Under the pieces are notes generated by a model that saw nothing but the letters and a program-made list of their open reading frames with translations, did no database searches and was not told where the DNA came from. This document shows, piece by piece, positions 42,948 to 51,181 of a stretch of DNA of 64,000 nt. The stretch spans positions 635,810-699,809 of the forward strand of contig NZ_PDOG01000002.1 in the NCBI RefSeq assembly GCF_003202205.1. The letters are read 5' to 3'. Position 1 is the stretch's first letter. Every line of letters begins with the position of its first letter. The DNA is from Halomonas sp. LBP4. Lineage in GTDB: Bacteria > Pseudomonadota > Gammaproteobacteria > Pseudomonadales > Halomonadaceae. Both the position numbers and the translations under genes were made by a program.

Positions 42948-44372
42948 TCAGAGTGACGGCAGTGGTGTGACCCTGGGCGGCTGGTCTGCCTCCTCATCAT
43001 CGACAGATACGCTGTGTCGATCAATGCCGTGCTTCTCGATAAGACGATAGAGAGTGACTCGGGAGACGCCCAGCTCACGCGCCGCATGCAGGATCTTGTG
43101 CTTGTTGCGTGCCAGTGCTGCCCTGATCGCTTCCCGTTCGGCGATGTCGCGTGCCTGCTCGAGCATCACGGCATGCCGGAAGGCACACTGCCGTCGCTCG
43201 AGGCCCAGATCCGCGGGGGTAATAAGGCGCTGGTCACACATGACCATGGCGCGCCGCACTCGGTTGACGAGCTCGCGGATGTTGCCGGGCCAACCATACT
43301 GTCGCATCACGATCATGCTTTCTCGGCTGAAACCGCGGACACCGGCCGATCTTTCGCGGGAGAACTTCCGGAAGAAGAACCTCGCCAGGGGGTCGATGTC
43401 CTCCGGGCGCTCCCTCAGCGCCGGCGTGCAGACCTGCAGGACATTGAGCCGGTGGTAGAGGTCTTCCCGGAAATGGCCTTCCCTGACAGCCTTTTCCAGG
43501 TCGACGTGCGTCGCGGCGAGTACGCGAACGTCGACCGGGTGTTCCTTCAAGCCGCCCACTCGCATCACCCGATGGTTTTCCAGGAAGCGTAGCAGATTGA
43601 CCTGCATGTCCAACGGAAGATCGCCGATCTCATCGAAGAAGAGGGTACCACCGCTCGTCGATTCGATGATGCCGGCCTTGCTCTGGCTGGCGCCGGTGAA
43701 GGCCCCCTTCTCATGACCGAAGAGTTCCGACTGGATCAGGCCCGCCGGCAGGGCGCCGCAGTTGATGGTGTTGAAGGGCCCGCTGCGACGCGTCGAGTGC
43801 TCATGGATGGCACGGGCCGTCAGTTCCTTTCCGGTACCTGACTCCCCGGTGATCAGGACAGGGGCCTCGACGGCGGCGATCTTGTCGATTGCCTGGTAGA
43901 GCCGTGTCGTCATGGCGGAATTACCGACCATGCCGTATTCGTTGGCTCGATGGGACGACCAGGATCTCCCGATGGTGACCGTCGGGGAGATATTGGCCAT
44001 GTCCAGGGCGGATTCGAGCAGGGTATGGGTCTTTTGTGGGTCGAAGGGGAGGGTTTGATAGGCGTAGAGGGCCTGGTGGATGAACAGGCGAGTATCGGGA
44101 TGGGAGAGGAGACTGCTGTCGAGGATGGCAAGCCAGCACACTCTTTCCCGACAGATGAGCTCTTCCATCGATCTCTGGTAACGAGCGCTGTTGGATTCTA
44201 TCAGCATGACGCCGACACGATGGTCATTCTCGGACAAGCAACTCGTCGCCTCTTCGGGCGTTTCCGAATGGGTGATGGACCAGCCATAGGGCGTCATCGC
44301 CTGCATGATGTCGCGAGACAGCCACTTGTTTCCCACCAGCAACAGTCGTCGTGATGTATCCGGAATCATCAT
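42948..44372 (-). CDS. VpsR-like sigma-54-dependent transcriptional activator
   Basis: 474 residues. N-terminal ~130 residues form a degenerate receiver domain (VpsR type; no complete acidic pocket). The AAA+ sigma-54 interaction domain is at about 150-385: Walker A G-E-S-G-T-G-K-E, sigma-54-binding loop G-A-F-T-G-A (intact), Walker B F-F-D-E-I-G-D-L. A C-terminal Fis-type HTH follows (H-A-A-R-E-L-G-V-S-R-V-T-L-Y-R-L). VpsR in Vibrio activates biofilm-matrix genes in response to c-di-GMP. Here the obvious target is the sigma-54 promoter at 38345-38360. It likely shares a transcript with the barrel gene. Start ATG 44372 (or the next codon, also ATG). Confidence 0.92.
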   Translation of the reverse strand: MMIPDTSRRLLLVGNKWLSRDIMQAMTPYGWSITHSETPEEATSCLSENDHRVGVMLIESNSARYQRSMEELICRERVCWLAILDSSLLSHPDTRLFIHQALYAYQTLPFDPQKTHTLLESALDMANISPTVTIGRSWSSHRANEYGMVGNSAMTTRLYQAIDKIAAVEAPVLITGESGTGKELTARAIHEHSTRRSGPFNTINCGALPAGLIQSELFGHEKGAFTGASQSKAGIIESTSGGTLFFDEIGDLPLDMQVNLLRFLENHRVMRVGGLKEHPVDVRVLAATHVDLEKAVREGHFREDLYHRLNVLQVCTPALRERPEDIDPLARFFFRKFSRERSAGVRGFSRESMIVMRQYGWPGNIRELVNRVRRAMVMCDQRLITPADLGLERRQCAFRHAVMLEQARDIAEREAIRAALARNKHKILHAARELGVSRVTLYRLIEKHGIDRHSVSVDDEEADQPPRVTPLPSL

Positions 44373-44973
44373 TGCTTCCTGTATCCTGAAACCGCCAGGT
44401 CGGCCACCGCGAAAAGGGTGATATGGATAGTTTCACGTTCTTCATATCCGGGCAGCCTGGTCTGATGCGACATCCTCTGGTCGAACATGGAAGGGCAAGT
44501 GGTGTCGCATAATGCTGACGATGCTGCGTCGGATAAAAGCGACAGTCTACGAGGGACATTCATCCTGGTATCCGCTTCGTAGTGCCATTACGGCAACGGG
44601 AGCCATGGGAAGTATTGTCGTTCCACCTGCCGGTGTAAAGTCTGGTTACATCCCCGACTATTTTGGAAACAGAGATGACAGGTAATAGGGGGACGATATC
44701 TTTCTGTATCAACAGGAATTAACAAAGACATGGCCCGCGGGTTCGGCCCATATTCTCCTGAAGTTGGATGAGAAAAATAGTGCGATAGTATGGAGGAAGG
44801 TCGGTGAGAGGAGGTAAGAGCATCATGCCCGGGTCGTCGATATCGAGGACGCGAGCGTAGGGCGAAGCCCGGCCTGGCGGACGGTGGGACCGACATCGCC
44901 TGGCCGGACCCGGCGGACATCGAGGTGTCCGAGTCGGGAGGATGGCGCCCGCCAGGTCCCCGCATCGCCCCGC
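44373..44973. other. Intergenic region upstream of the sigma-54 activator
   Basis: 601 bp with no credible gene on either strand. It should carry the promoter of the regulator gene. I see no convincing -24/-12 or -35/-10 pair and no repeat. Confidence 0.5.
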
Positions 44974-45405
44974 TCAGTCGCCCTTGCCGCCCTGGAAGGC
45001 CTCGAACACCTCCTGGCCGGTCAGGTTCTTCGTCGTGTTGGCGAAGGTGTAGAAGGCCGGTTTCTCGTCGATGAAGATCTGGGTATCGAAGGTCCAGGCT
45101 TCACCGCCATCGACCAGGCCCACGGGGATCGCGTAGTGGTCACCGCTCTTCAGCCGGTAGAACAGGTGCGTGCCGCAGTGGCGGCAGAAGCCGCGCTCGG
45201 CCCAATCCGACGAGGCGTAGACGGTGATATTCTCCTCGCCCTCCATCTCGACCCGCGTGACCGTCTCCAGGGCCAGCAGGGGGCCACCGCCCCAGGTGCG
45301 GCACATCTGGCAGTGACAGGCCCCGATGTTCTGTCGGCCGGCCTGCACGGCCAGTTGCACCGCGCCGCACAGGCAGCTGCCACGGGCCGTCATTCCATCC
45401 TTCAT
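44974..45405 (-). CDS. GFA family zinc protein
   Basis: 143 residues from ATG 45405 (AGGAGGAG upstream). The zinc-binding pattern of the glutathione-dependent formaldehyde-activating (GFA) fold is complete: G-S-C-L-C-G (around 9-14), C-H-C-Q-M-C (around 31-36) and C-R-H-C-G (around 75-79). Only a few GFA proteins have shown catalysis (Gfa); most are of unknown function and may be carbon-sulfur lyases or thiol adduct enzymes. Stands alone between the sigma-54 locus and the MITE. Confidence 0.88.
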   Translation of the reverse strand: MKDGMTARGSCLCGAVQLAVQAGRQNIGACHCQMCRTWGGGPLLALETVTRVEMEGEENITVYASSDWAERGFCRHCGTHLFYRLKSGDHYAIPVGLVDGGEAWTFDTQIFIDEKPAFYTFANTTKNLTGQEVFEAFQGGKGD

Positions 45406-45479
45406 GTTCTCCTCCTGCTCGGTCCATGGGAAGGAAATGGTGGCGGATGCTCCGCCACCGGTGATCCTCTGCAGTCTAG

Positions 45480-45639
45480 CAGCCGGTCGGATTTGACCGA
45501 TCGTCGCGAGAGACACGGATTTCGAGTCAAGCTTATCGATCTGATGAGGCGAATTACGGGTTATTTAACGAATCAGATCGAATGAAGTTGGCCGAAAGAC
45601 CGGGTTTCGCAGTAGATCAGCGTTAAGACCGACAGGCTG
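45480..45639. mobile_element. 160-bp MITE, copy 2
   Basis: Same length and layout as the element at 16211-16370 with scattered substitutions. Ends CAGCCGGTCGG and CCGACAGGCTG are slightly diverged inverted repeats. CTAG precedes it (45476-45479), but the right flank reads CCTG, so the target duplication has decayed and this copy is probably older. It lies between the GFA gene and the NasR gene, in no coding sequence. Confidence 0.82.
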
Positions 45640-45689
45640 CCTGGCGTTGCCGGCGGGATTCTCCGCATCGATCGCCCAAGGGCTGTGCG

Positions 45690-46973
45690 TCAATCGCGGC
45701 GTTTCTGCAGGATATCGGAGAGGTCGACAATGGATCGCGCCATGGTGGCCATGCTCTTGCACTGGTCCATGGAGGCCTTGCGCAGGAAGCGGTAGGCCTC
45801 CTCTTCGGTCATCTCCTGGTGGGCCATGATCAGTCCCTTGGCACGCTCGACGAGCTTGCGCTCACGCAGTGCCTTGCGGGTGTTCTCCAGCTCATCGCCG
45901 AGGGCCTGAAGCCGCGAGGCCTGGGCCTGCATCAGGTCGATCAGCGAGCGATTGAGCCGGGAGTCGACGGCATTGGCGGTCAGGGTGCCCAACTCGCGGC
46001 AGGGTTCGTCGCCGAACAGGTCGACCAGTTGCTGGCACACGGGGGGCGGTGAATCGTTCGACGCCAGGGTGGCACGCAGGGCCTCGAGATCGGCCATCTG
46101 CTGGCGTGAAGCGGCGATCTTGCCGCGGCACATCTCCGAGAGCTCGGCGGCCAGGGCATCCTCCACCCGTTTCATGGCGTCGATGCGTCGCGTGGTCAGC
46201 TCGTACCAGGTCTCGCCGAGACTGCGGCTGGTCGTGGCAAGGGGGATCTCGTGGCAGGCCATTTCCCGCAACTGCTGGATGCCGGCCTGGGTGCGGGGTG
46301 GCAGGCCCTCATGCCAGTGGCGACGCGCCTCCGGTGTGGCGAACTCGGTGAAGGTGTCGAAGCAGCGCTGCTGGGCGTCGACGAGATGGAGCAGCAGTCG
46401 GCGGTGGGGCGTGTCGAAGCCACCGGCGGTGAAGCCGATGGCGCCGCAGGCGCGTTCCTGGCCGGCCAGCTCCTTGCCCTGCATGAAGTGGAAGATGGCC
46501 ACCAGGGCATGGGTGATCTCCGGGTCGCCGGCGGTGTCTGCGGCGTCGAAGACCACCGAGAGCAGGCCGCTGATCAGCCGGTTGAAGGTCAGGGTCGCCT
46601 CGTCGGCGGTGATTGCCTGGGTCTCGATGTGGCGGCGCAGAGCGCCGAGGCTGTCCAGGGCATGCCAGACCCGGGCGATGCGCTCGAGTAGCCGTGAACC
46701 GGCCGCTGGCCTGCTGCCGTCGCTGGCCAGGGCATCCAGGCGCTGGCGCATGATCCGTTCGGTTTGCAGGCACTCCTCGATGCGCTCCTGGCGATGGTCG
46801 GCGAAGCGTTCACCCCGGGAAGCCAGGTAGACGTTGGAGGCACCGCGCTCTTTCTGCAGCGCGTGAATGAAACGACTGATGTCTCCGACGATCTCGCAGG
46901 TGGTGGCGAGGTGTTCCAGGTTGTCCATCTCGCAGCGCTTGGCGGCGAGTAGCAGGCGTTCGGCTGGTTTCAT
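45690..46973 (-). CDS. nasR: Nitrate-responsive NIT-ANTAR antiterminator NasR
   Basis: 427 residues. A large N-terminal NIT (nitrate/nitrite-sensing, all-helical) domain at about 40-290 includes L-Q-K-E-R-G-A-S-N-V-Y-L-A-S (around 41-54), with a second R-x-x-G-E-T-W-Y stretch near 250. The C-terminal ANTAR domain (about 360-420; R-K-L-V-E-R-A-K-G-L-I-M-A-H and E-E-E-A-Y-R-F-L-R-K-A-S) binds RNA. In Klebsiella NasR directly senses nitrate and prevents termination in the nasF leader. Encoded 105 bp downstream of the nitrate transporter on the same strand. The cell thus has both NasR and NasS/NasT. Confidence 0.93.
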   Translation of the reverse strand: MKPAERLLLAAKRCEMDNLEHLATTCEIVGDISRFIHALQKERGASNVYLASRGERFADHRQERIEECLQTERIMRQRLDALASDGSRPAAGSRLLERIARVWHALDSLGALRRHIETQAITADEATLTFNRLISGLLSVVFDAADTAGDPEITHALVAIFHFMQGKELAGQERACGAIGFTAGGFDTPHRRLLLHLVDAQQRCFDTFTEFATPEARRHWHEGLPPRTQAGIQQLREMACHEIPLATTSRSLGETWYELTTRRIDAMKRVEDALAAELSEMCRGKIAASRQQMADLEALRATLASNDSPPPVCQQLVDLFGDEPCRELGTLTANAVDSRLNRSLIDLMQAQASRLQALGDELENTRKALRERKLVERAKGLIMAHQEMTEEEAYRFLRKASMDQCKSMATMARSIVDLSDILQKRRD

Positions 46974-47023
46974 GGGTTGTTGACCTGTATAAGCAAGATC
47001 CGTCCTAGTTCTTGGCCGACGAC

Positions 47024-47049
47024 TGCCGCCGCCCCGGAGGGCGGCGGCA
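47024..47049. terminator. GC hairpin between the nitrate transporter and nasR
   Basis: Perfect 11-bp stem TGCCGCCGCCC / GGGCGGCGGCA (47024-47034 and 47039-47049) with a CGGA loop, 30 bp after the transporter stop. No T-run; may only partly separate the two genes. Confidence 0.5.
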
Positions 47050-47078
47050 TAGGCAGTGGACCGAAGGGGCAGGGCAGT

Positions 47079-48431
47079 TCAGCGCAGCGTCAGGGCACCG
47101 GCGCCGGTATCCTCGCCCACGGCATCGCTGTAGGCCTTGGCTTCCTCGGCCTCGACCTCCGGCGAGAAGCGCACCACCAGGGCACACAGGGAGGCAATCA
47201 CGACGGCGATGCCGAGATAGAAGAGCCCTTCCTGGTAGCTGAGCGACTCCGAGCGGAACAGGAAACCGGCGGCGACTGCCCCGGCGTTGCCGCCGGCACC
47301 GACGATGCCGGCCACCGCGCCCAGCGCCTTCTTGTTGATGAAGGGAACGACGCCGAAGGTGGCACCCTCGGCCATCTGCACGAAGAGGCTGAATACCAGC
47401 ATGATGCCGATCGCCAGGGCCAGCACATGCATCTGCGAGAAGAACATCAGCGCGACGCCTTCACAGAGCATGGCGATGAACAGCCAGCGTACCCGGCCCT
47501 TGAGACCGCTGTTCTTGGCGAACAGGTCGGAGAAGATGCCGCCAAGGGTACGGGCGAAGAGGTTCATCAGGCCGAACAGGCCGGCGATCATCCCGGCGGT
47601 GGCCAGGGTCAGGTCGAAGTTGTCGAAGAAGTAGATGGCGGCGATGTTGTTGATGGTCAGCTCGACGCCGAAGCAGGCGGCATAGACTACGAACAGGGCC
47701 CAGACGCGGATGTCCTTGGCGGCGGTGGCGAAGCTCTGGCCCATGCCGTGCTCGCCGCTGGCCGGCGGCAGTTCACCGCGGGCGCGCAGCTCGTCGAAGT
47801 TGCCGTCCGGGGCGTCCTGGGTGAACCGGTAGTAGGCGATACCGGTGAGGAACAGCACCACGCCGGGTACTACCATGGCCAGGCGCCAGCCGAAGGCCTC
47901 GTTGACGCCGAGCATCAGCAGGCCGGAGAACACCAGCGGCATCAGGATCTGGGTGGTGCCACCGCCCAGGTTGCCCCAGCCGGCCGAGGTCGCGTTGGCG
48001 GTGCCGACCACGTTGGGGCCGAACATCACCGAGGTGTGATACTGGGTGATCACGAAGGAGGCGCCGATGGCGCCGATGGCCAGGCGGGCCAGGAAGAAGG
48101 ACTCGAAGCTGTCGGCGAAGCCGATGCACATCACCGGCAGCGAGCCCAGGCAGAGTAGCCAGGTATAGGCCTTGCGCGGGCCGATCTTGTCACATAGCAC
48201 GCCGATGGCCAGGCGCACGATTACGGTGATGGCCACCGAGGCGATGATGGTGTTGCCGATCTGGGTCTTGGTCAGGCCGAGGTCCTCGCGGACCACCGCC
48301 ATGAGCGGGGCGATGCCGAACCAGCCGAAGAAGCAGATGTGGAAGGCGAACCATGAGAAGTGGAAGGCGCGCATCTGCGGAGTTTTAAGGTTGAACAGGC
48401 GTATCCTGTTGGCCTTGTTGCGGATTTCCAT
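47079..48431 (-). CDS. Nitrate/nitrite transporter of the NNP (NarK/NasA) MFS family
   Basis: 450 residues from ATG 48431 (CGAGG 8 nt upstream), ~12 transmembrane helices. NNP family hallmarks: the first-helix region A-F-H-I-C-F-F-G-W-F-G-I-A-P-L-M, the MFS loop D-K-I-G-P-R-K-A-Y, and the nitrate signatures A-G-W-G-N-L-G-G-G (around 165) and G-A-G-G-N-A-G-A-V (around 370). Imports nitrate for NasA. First gene of a unit followed by nasR. Its leader has a sigma-54 promoter and an ANTAR-type hairpin, so both nitrogen limitation and nitrate should be needed for expression. Confidence 0.94.
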   Translation of the reverse strand: MEIRNKANRIRLFNLKTPQMRAFHFSWFAFHICFFGWFGIAPLMAVVREDLGLTKTQIGNTIIASVAITVIVRLAIGVLCDKIGPRKAYTWLLCLGSLPVMCIGFADSFESFFLARLAIGAIGASFVITQYHTSVMFGPNVVGTANATSAGWGNLGGGTTQILMPLVFSGLLMLGVNEAFGWRLAMVVPGVVLFLTGIAYYRFTQDAPDGNFDELRARGELPPASGEHGMGQSFATAAKDIRVWALFVVYAACFGVELTINNIAAIYFFDNFDLTLATAGMIAGLFGLMNLFARTLGGIFSDLFAKNSGLKGRVRWLFIAMLCEGVALMFFSQMHVLALAIGIMLVFSLFVQMAEGATFGVVPFINKKALGAVAGIVGAGGNAGAVAAGFLFRSESLSYQEGLFYLGIAVVIASLCALVVRFSPEVEAEEAKAYSDAVGEDTGAGALTLR

Positions 48432-48471
48432 TGGAATACCTCGTCGAGTGAAATTCGAACACACGATCCTG

Positions 48472-48491
48472 GGCCTTCGCCGTTGAAGGTC
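48472..48491 (-). promoter_or_regulatory. ANTAR-type hairpin with A1/G4 hexaloop in the nitrate transporter leader
   Basis: On the minus strand GACCTTC-AACGGC-GAAGGCC: 7-bp stem (one G-U) with a six-base loop carrying A1 and G4. Lies 41 nt before the transporter start and ~55 nt after the predicted transcription start. A second hexaloop hairpin is not clear; other short hairpins precede it. Confidence 0.5.
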
Positions 48492-48556
48492 GGGTCCGAC
48501 GCACTCGTACTCCCGAGGGAGCCTGGTCCACGCCAACCATTATCTGGCATGTCCAA

Positions 48557-48572
48557 AGCAAGGTATTTGCCA
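48557..48572 (-). promoter_or_regulatory. Sigma-54 promoter of the nitrate transporter gene
   Basis: Minus strand TGGCAAATACCTTGCT: GG, ten bases, GC; 13 of 15 positions fit TGGCACG-N4-TTGC. Predicted start about 48546, giving a ~115-nt leader. Confidence 0.75.
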
Positions 48573-48712
48573 GTTTCCTCGTATTGCTGGTTTTTCAGTT
48601 GGTTATGCTAGAAGCGGCGATCGATCTGGGGAGGCGGGCAAGCTCTGTTGCGCTGCAATAGGGAGCATGCGGCGCCGTGATGCCCCGCCTTGGTGCCTGC
48701 CGGCCAGGTGGT

Positions 48713-49420
48713 TCAGCGCATGGTCAGTCGGCTTTCGTCAGTCTCGCAACTGAAGAAGGCGGAGCTCGCCAGCCACTCCGGGTCGGGGTAGTAGGCGAAC
48801 AGGTAGTGATCCTCCTTGAGGCTGTCGATCAGCGGGTAGGTCACGTCCTGGCGCACCGCCGGGCAGCCGTGGCTACGCCCCAGCCGGCCCGTCTGCTGGA
48901 TGAAGGCCTCGCTGACGTAGTCGGCACCGTGAATCACGATGGCGCGCTGGTAGGCCAGGTCATTGATGCCCGGTTCCAAGCCTTCCAGCCGCAACGAGTA
49001 GCCGTTGCGACCGTAGTAGCTGTTCATGGTGCGGAACAGTCCCAGGCTCGACTGGTGGCTCTCCGGGGTGTTGGAGAACAGCGTGGCCTCGGCATCGCCG
49101 GAGCCCTGGCCATGGGCGACCCGTTCCTCGAACATCAGTTCGCCCCGGTCGAGGTCGAATACCCAGAGACGCGGCTCGGTGGAGGGCAGGGAGTAGTCGA
49201 TCACCGCCAGGCGACCGGCGTCCGGGGCGGCGCAGTCCAGGGCGCTGGCGGCCAGTTGCAATACTCGGGGGTCGGCCTTGGGTGCCAGCCGGGCCAGGGT
49301 GTGCTCCAGGGGCGGGGCACGGAACTGGTCGGGGTGCAGCGCCTGGGCGAGGAAGTCGGCGGCGGCGGGCAGGCTGACCAGCAGCGAGCCGGTCATCAGG
49401 GGAAGCAGGAGTCGCGTCAT
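48713..49420 (-). CDS. Secreted murein L,D-transpeptidase catalytic domain protein
   Basis: 235 residues from ATG 49420. Signal peptide about 1-22 (ends P-A-A-A). The catalytic-domain family signature is S-H-G-C-P-A-V-R (around 190-197, nucleophile Cys) preceded by I-V-I-H-G-A-D-Y (around 160). This is the YkuD_2-like 'murein L,D-transpeptidase catalytic domain' group, acting on peptidoglycan stems in the periplasm. It has no peptidoglycan-binding repeat. The ribosome site is weak. Divergent from a second, larger L,D-transpeptidase gene with 129 bp between the starts. Confidence 0.88.
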   Translation of the reverse strand: MTRLLLPLMTGSLLVSLPAAADFLAQALHPDQFRAPPLEHTLARLAPKADPRVLQLAASALDCAAPDAGRLAVIDYSLPSTEPRLWVFDLDRGELMFEERVAHGQGSGDAEATLFSNTPESHQSSLGLFRTMNSYYGRNGYSLRLEGLEPGINDLAYQRAIVIHGADYVSEAFIQQTGRLGRSHGCPAVRQDVTYPLIDSLKEDHYLFAYYPDPEWLASSAFFSCETDESRLTMR

Positions 49421-49549
49421 GGGATACCCGTGGCGGTCGTTCTGGCACAAGGAAGGGGGGCTGCTTCCCTGAGCCCCCCGGTCTGGCACTATTATGATCA
49501 TGAGGATCGGGATGACCAGGCGCCTCCATCAACGCAGGAGGTAGGGACG

Positions 49550-51178
49550 ATGAACGCTCGTACATGCAGGACCTTCCTCGTTTCCGTGCTGCTGACGCTG
49601 CTCATGCTGGCGGGCCCGGCCGTGGGGCAGGGGGAGGAAGCGGCGACGTCACCGCTCGCCGCTGCCATTACCGCGCGGCTGGCCGAAGCGGGCGATGAGC
49701 TGCAGGCCTTCTATGCGGTGCGCGGACAGCGCCCGGCCTGGGAGGACTCCCGGACGGTGGCCGCCTTCGCCGCAGCGTTGCATACCCTGGGCGGCGATGG
49801 ACTGACACCCGGGGATTACCGGCCGGATGCCCTGGTGGCGGGGTATCGCCAGGCCCATGGGGAGGCGGGCGGTCTGGAGCGGCAGGCGCGCTTCGACCTG
49901 CATGCCAGCCGGGTACTGCTGACCGCCCTGCGGCATCTGCAGCGCGGCAAGCTGGATCCTCGTGACATCGATCCCGACTGGGAAATCCCGATCGTCGCCC
50001 CGGCGCTGGACCTGGCAGCGCTCTCCCGGGCGGTGGATGCCCAGCGCTTCGAGCAGGCCTTCGCCGAGGTGCGCCCCGCCTATGCGCCCTATGAGCGGTT
50101 ACGAACCGGCCTGGCCCGCTATCGCAACATCGAGCGGCTCGGTGGCTGGCCGAGGTTGCCGGCCCGGGATCGGGCGCTGCGCCCGGGTGACCTCGACGAC
50201 GACGTGGTGATGCTGCGCGAGCGTCTGGCGGTGATCGGCGAACTGGAGGTGATGGCCGCGGACACGGCCGCTTTCCCCGGTGCCGAGCGGGCTGCCCCGG
50301 ACCCGCGCCGCTATGACGAGGGGCTGGCAGCGGCGGTGCGGCGCTTCCAGCGGCGCCACCTGCTGGAGGCGGACGGCATCGTCGGGGCGCGGACCCGGGC
50401 GGCCCTCAACGTGCCGGTGGACGAGCGCATCGACCAGATTCGCCTCAATCTCGAGCGGGCCCGCTGGTTGCTGCACGGCTTGCCCGACGCCTTCGTGCTG
50501 GTGGACATCGCCGGCTACCAGATCAGCTACTTCCGCCCCGACGGCGAGATCTGGCGCTCGCGCATCGTGGTGGGACGGCCCTACCGGCGCACTCCCTCGC
50601 TGCGCTCCGAGATCACCCACCTGACCGTCAACCCGACCTGGACGATTCCGCCCACCATCCTGCGCGAGGACGTGCTGCCGGCGATACGCCAGGACCTCGG
50701 CTACCTGTGGCGGGAAAGGATCCAGGTGCTGAGCCCCTCGGGTGAGCCCCTCGACCCCTGGGAGGTCGACTGGGAGCGGCCCGGCAATATCATGCTGCGC
50801 CAGGCGGCAGGGCCGCAGAATGCCCTGGGGCGGGTGGCGATCCGCTTCCCCAACGACCACCTGGTCTATCTCCACGACACCCCCGCCCAGGGGCTGTTCG
50901 CCCGCGAGCAGCGCGCCTTCAGCTCCGGCTGCATCCGGGTGCAGGGGGTGCTGGAGTTCGCCCAGCTGCTGTTCGACGACACCGACAGCGGCCGTGACAT
51001 CGAGGCGCTGATCGACGCCGGCCAGACCCGCAACGTGCCACTGGCGGAGCCTGTCCCGCTGATCCTGCACTACTGGACGGTGCATGCCAACGAGGACGGC
51101 GAGCTGGCCTTCCGCCCCGATATCTACCAGCGCGACGAGGCCCTGCTGCAGGCGCTGGATCGGCCGCTGGTGCTATAG
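49550..51178 (+). CDS. L,D-transpeptidase of the YcbB/LdtD type
   Basis: 542 residues from ATG 49550 (CAGGAGG upstream). The upstream part of the open frame is antisense to the divergent gene and is not coding. Signal peptide 1-27. An N-terminal scaffold domain is followed by a peptidoglycan-binding helix set (A-V-R-R-F-Q-R-R-H-L-L-E-A-D-G-I-V-G around 260-280). The YkuD catalytic domain follows (about 310-490), with H-D-T-P near 445 and S-S-G-C-I-R-V (Cys near 465). Forms 3-3 peptidoglycan cross-links, like E. coli LdtD. The stop is 3 bp from the convergent ABC exporter stop. Confidence 0.94.
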   Translation: MNARTCRTFLVSVLLTLLMLAGPAVGQGEEAATSPLAAAITARLAEAGDELQAFYAVRGQRPAWEDSRTVAAFAAALHTLGGDGLTPGDYRPDALVAGYRQAHGEAGGLERQARFDLHASRVLLTALRHLQRGKLDPRDIDPDWEIPIVAPALDLAALSRAVDAQRFEQAFAEVRPAYAPYERLRTGLARYRNIERLGGWPRLPARDRALRPGDLDDDVVMLRERLAVIGELEVMAADTAAFPGAERAAPDPRRYDEGLAAAVRRFQRRHLLEADGIVGARTRAALNVPVDERIDQIRLNLERARWLLHGLPDAFVLVDIAGYQISYFRPDGEIWRSRIVVGRPYRRTPSLRSEITHLTVNPTWTIPPTILREDVLPAIRQDLGYLWRERIQVLSPSGEPLDPWEVDWERPGNIMLRQAAGPQNALGRVAIRFPNDHLVYLHDTPAQGLFAREQRAFSSGCIRVQGVLEFAQLLFDDTDSGRDIEALIDAGQTRNVPLAEPVPLILHYWTVHANEDGELAFRPDIYQRDEALLQALDRPLVL

Positions 51179-51181
51179 GCG

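Noticed and set aside
48677..49549. Upstream part of the 833-residue plus-strand frame as an N-terminal extension of the LdtD-like protein
   Set aside because: It is antisense to the other transpeptidase gene, and a signal peptide with a strong ribosome site starts at 49550.
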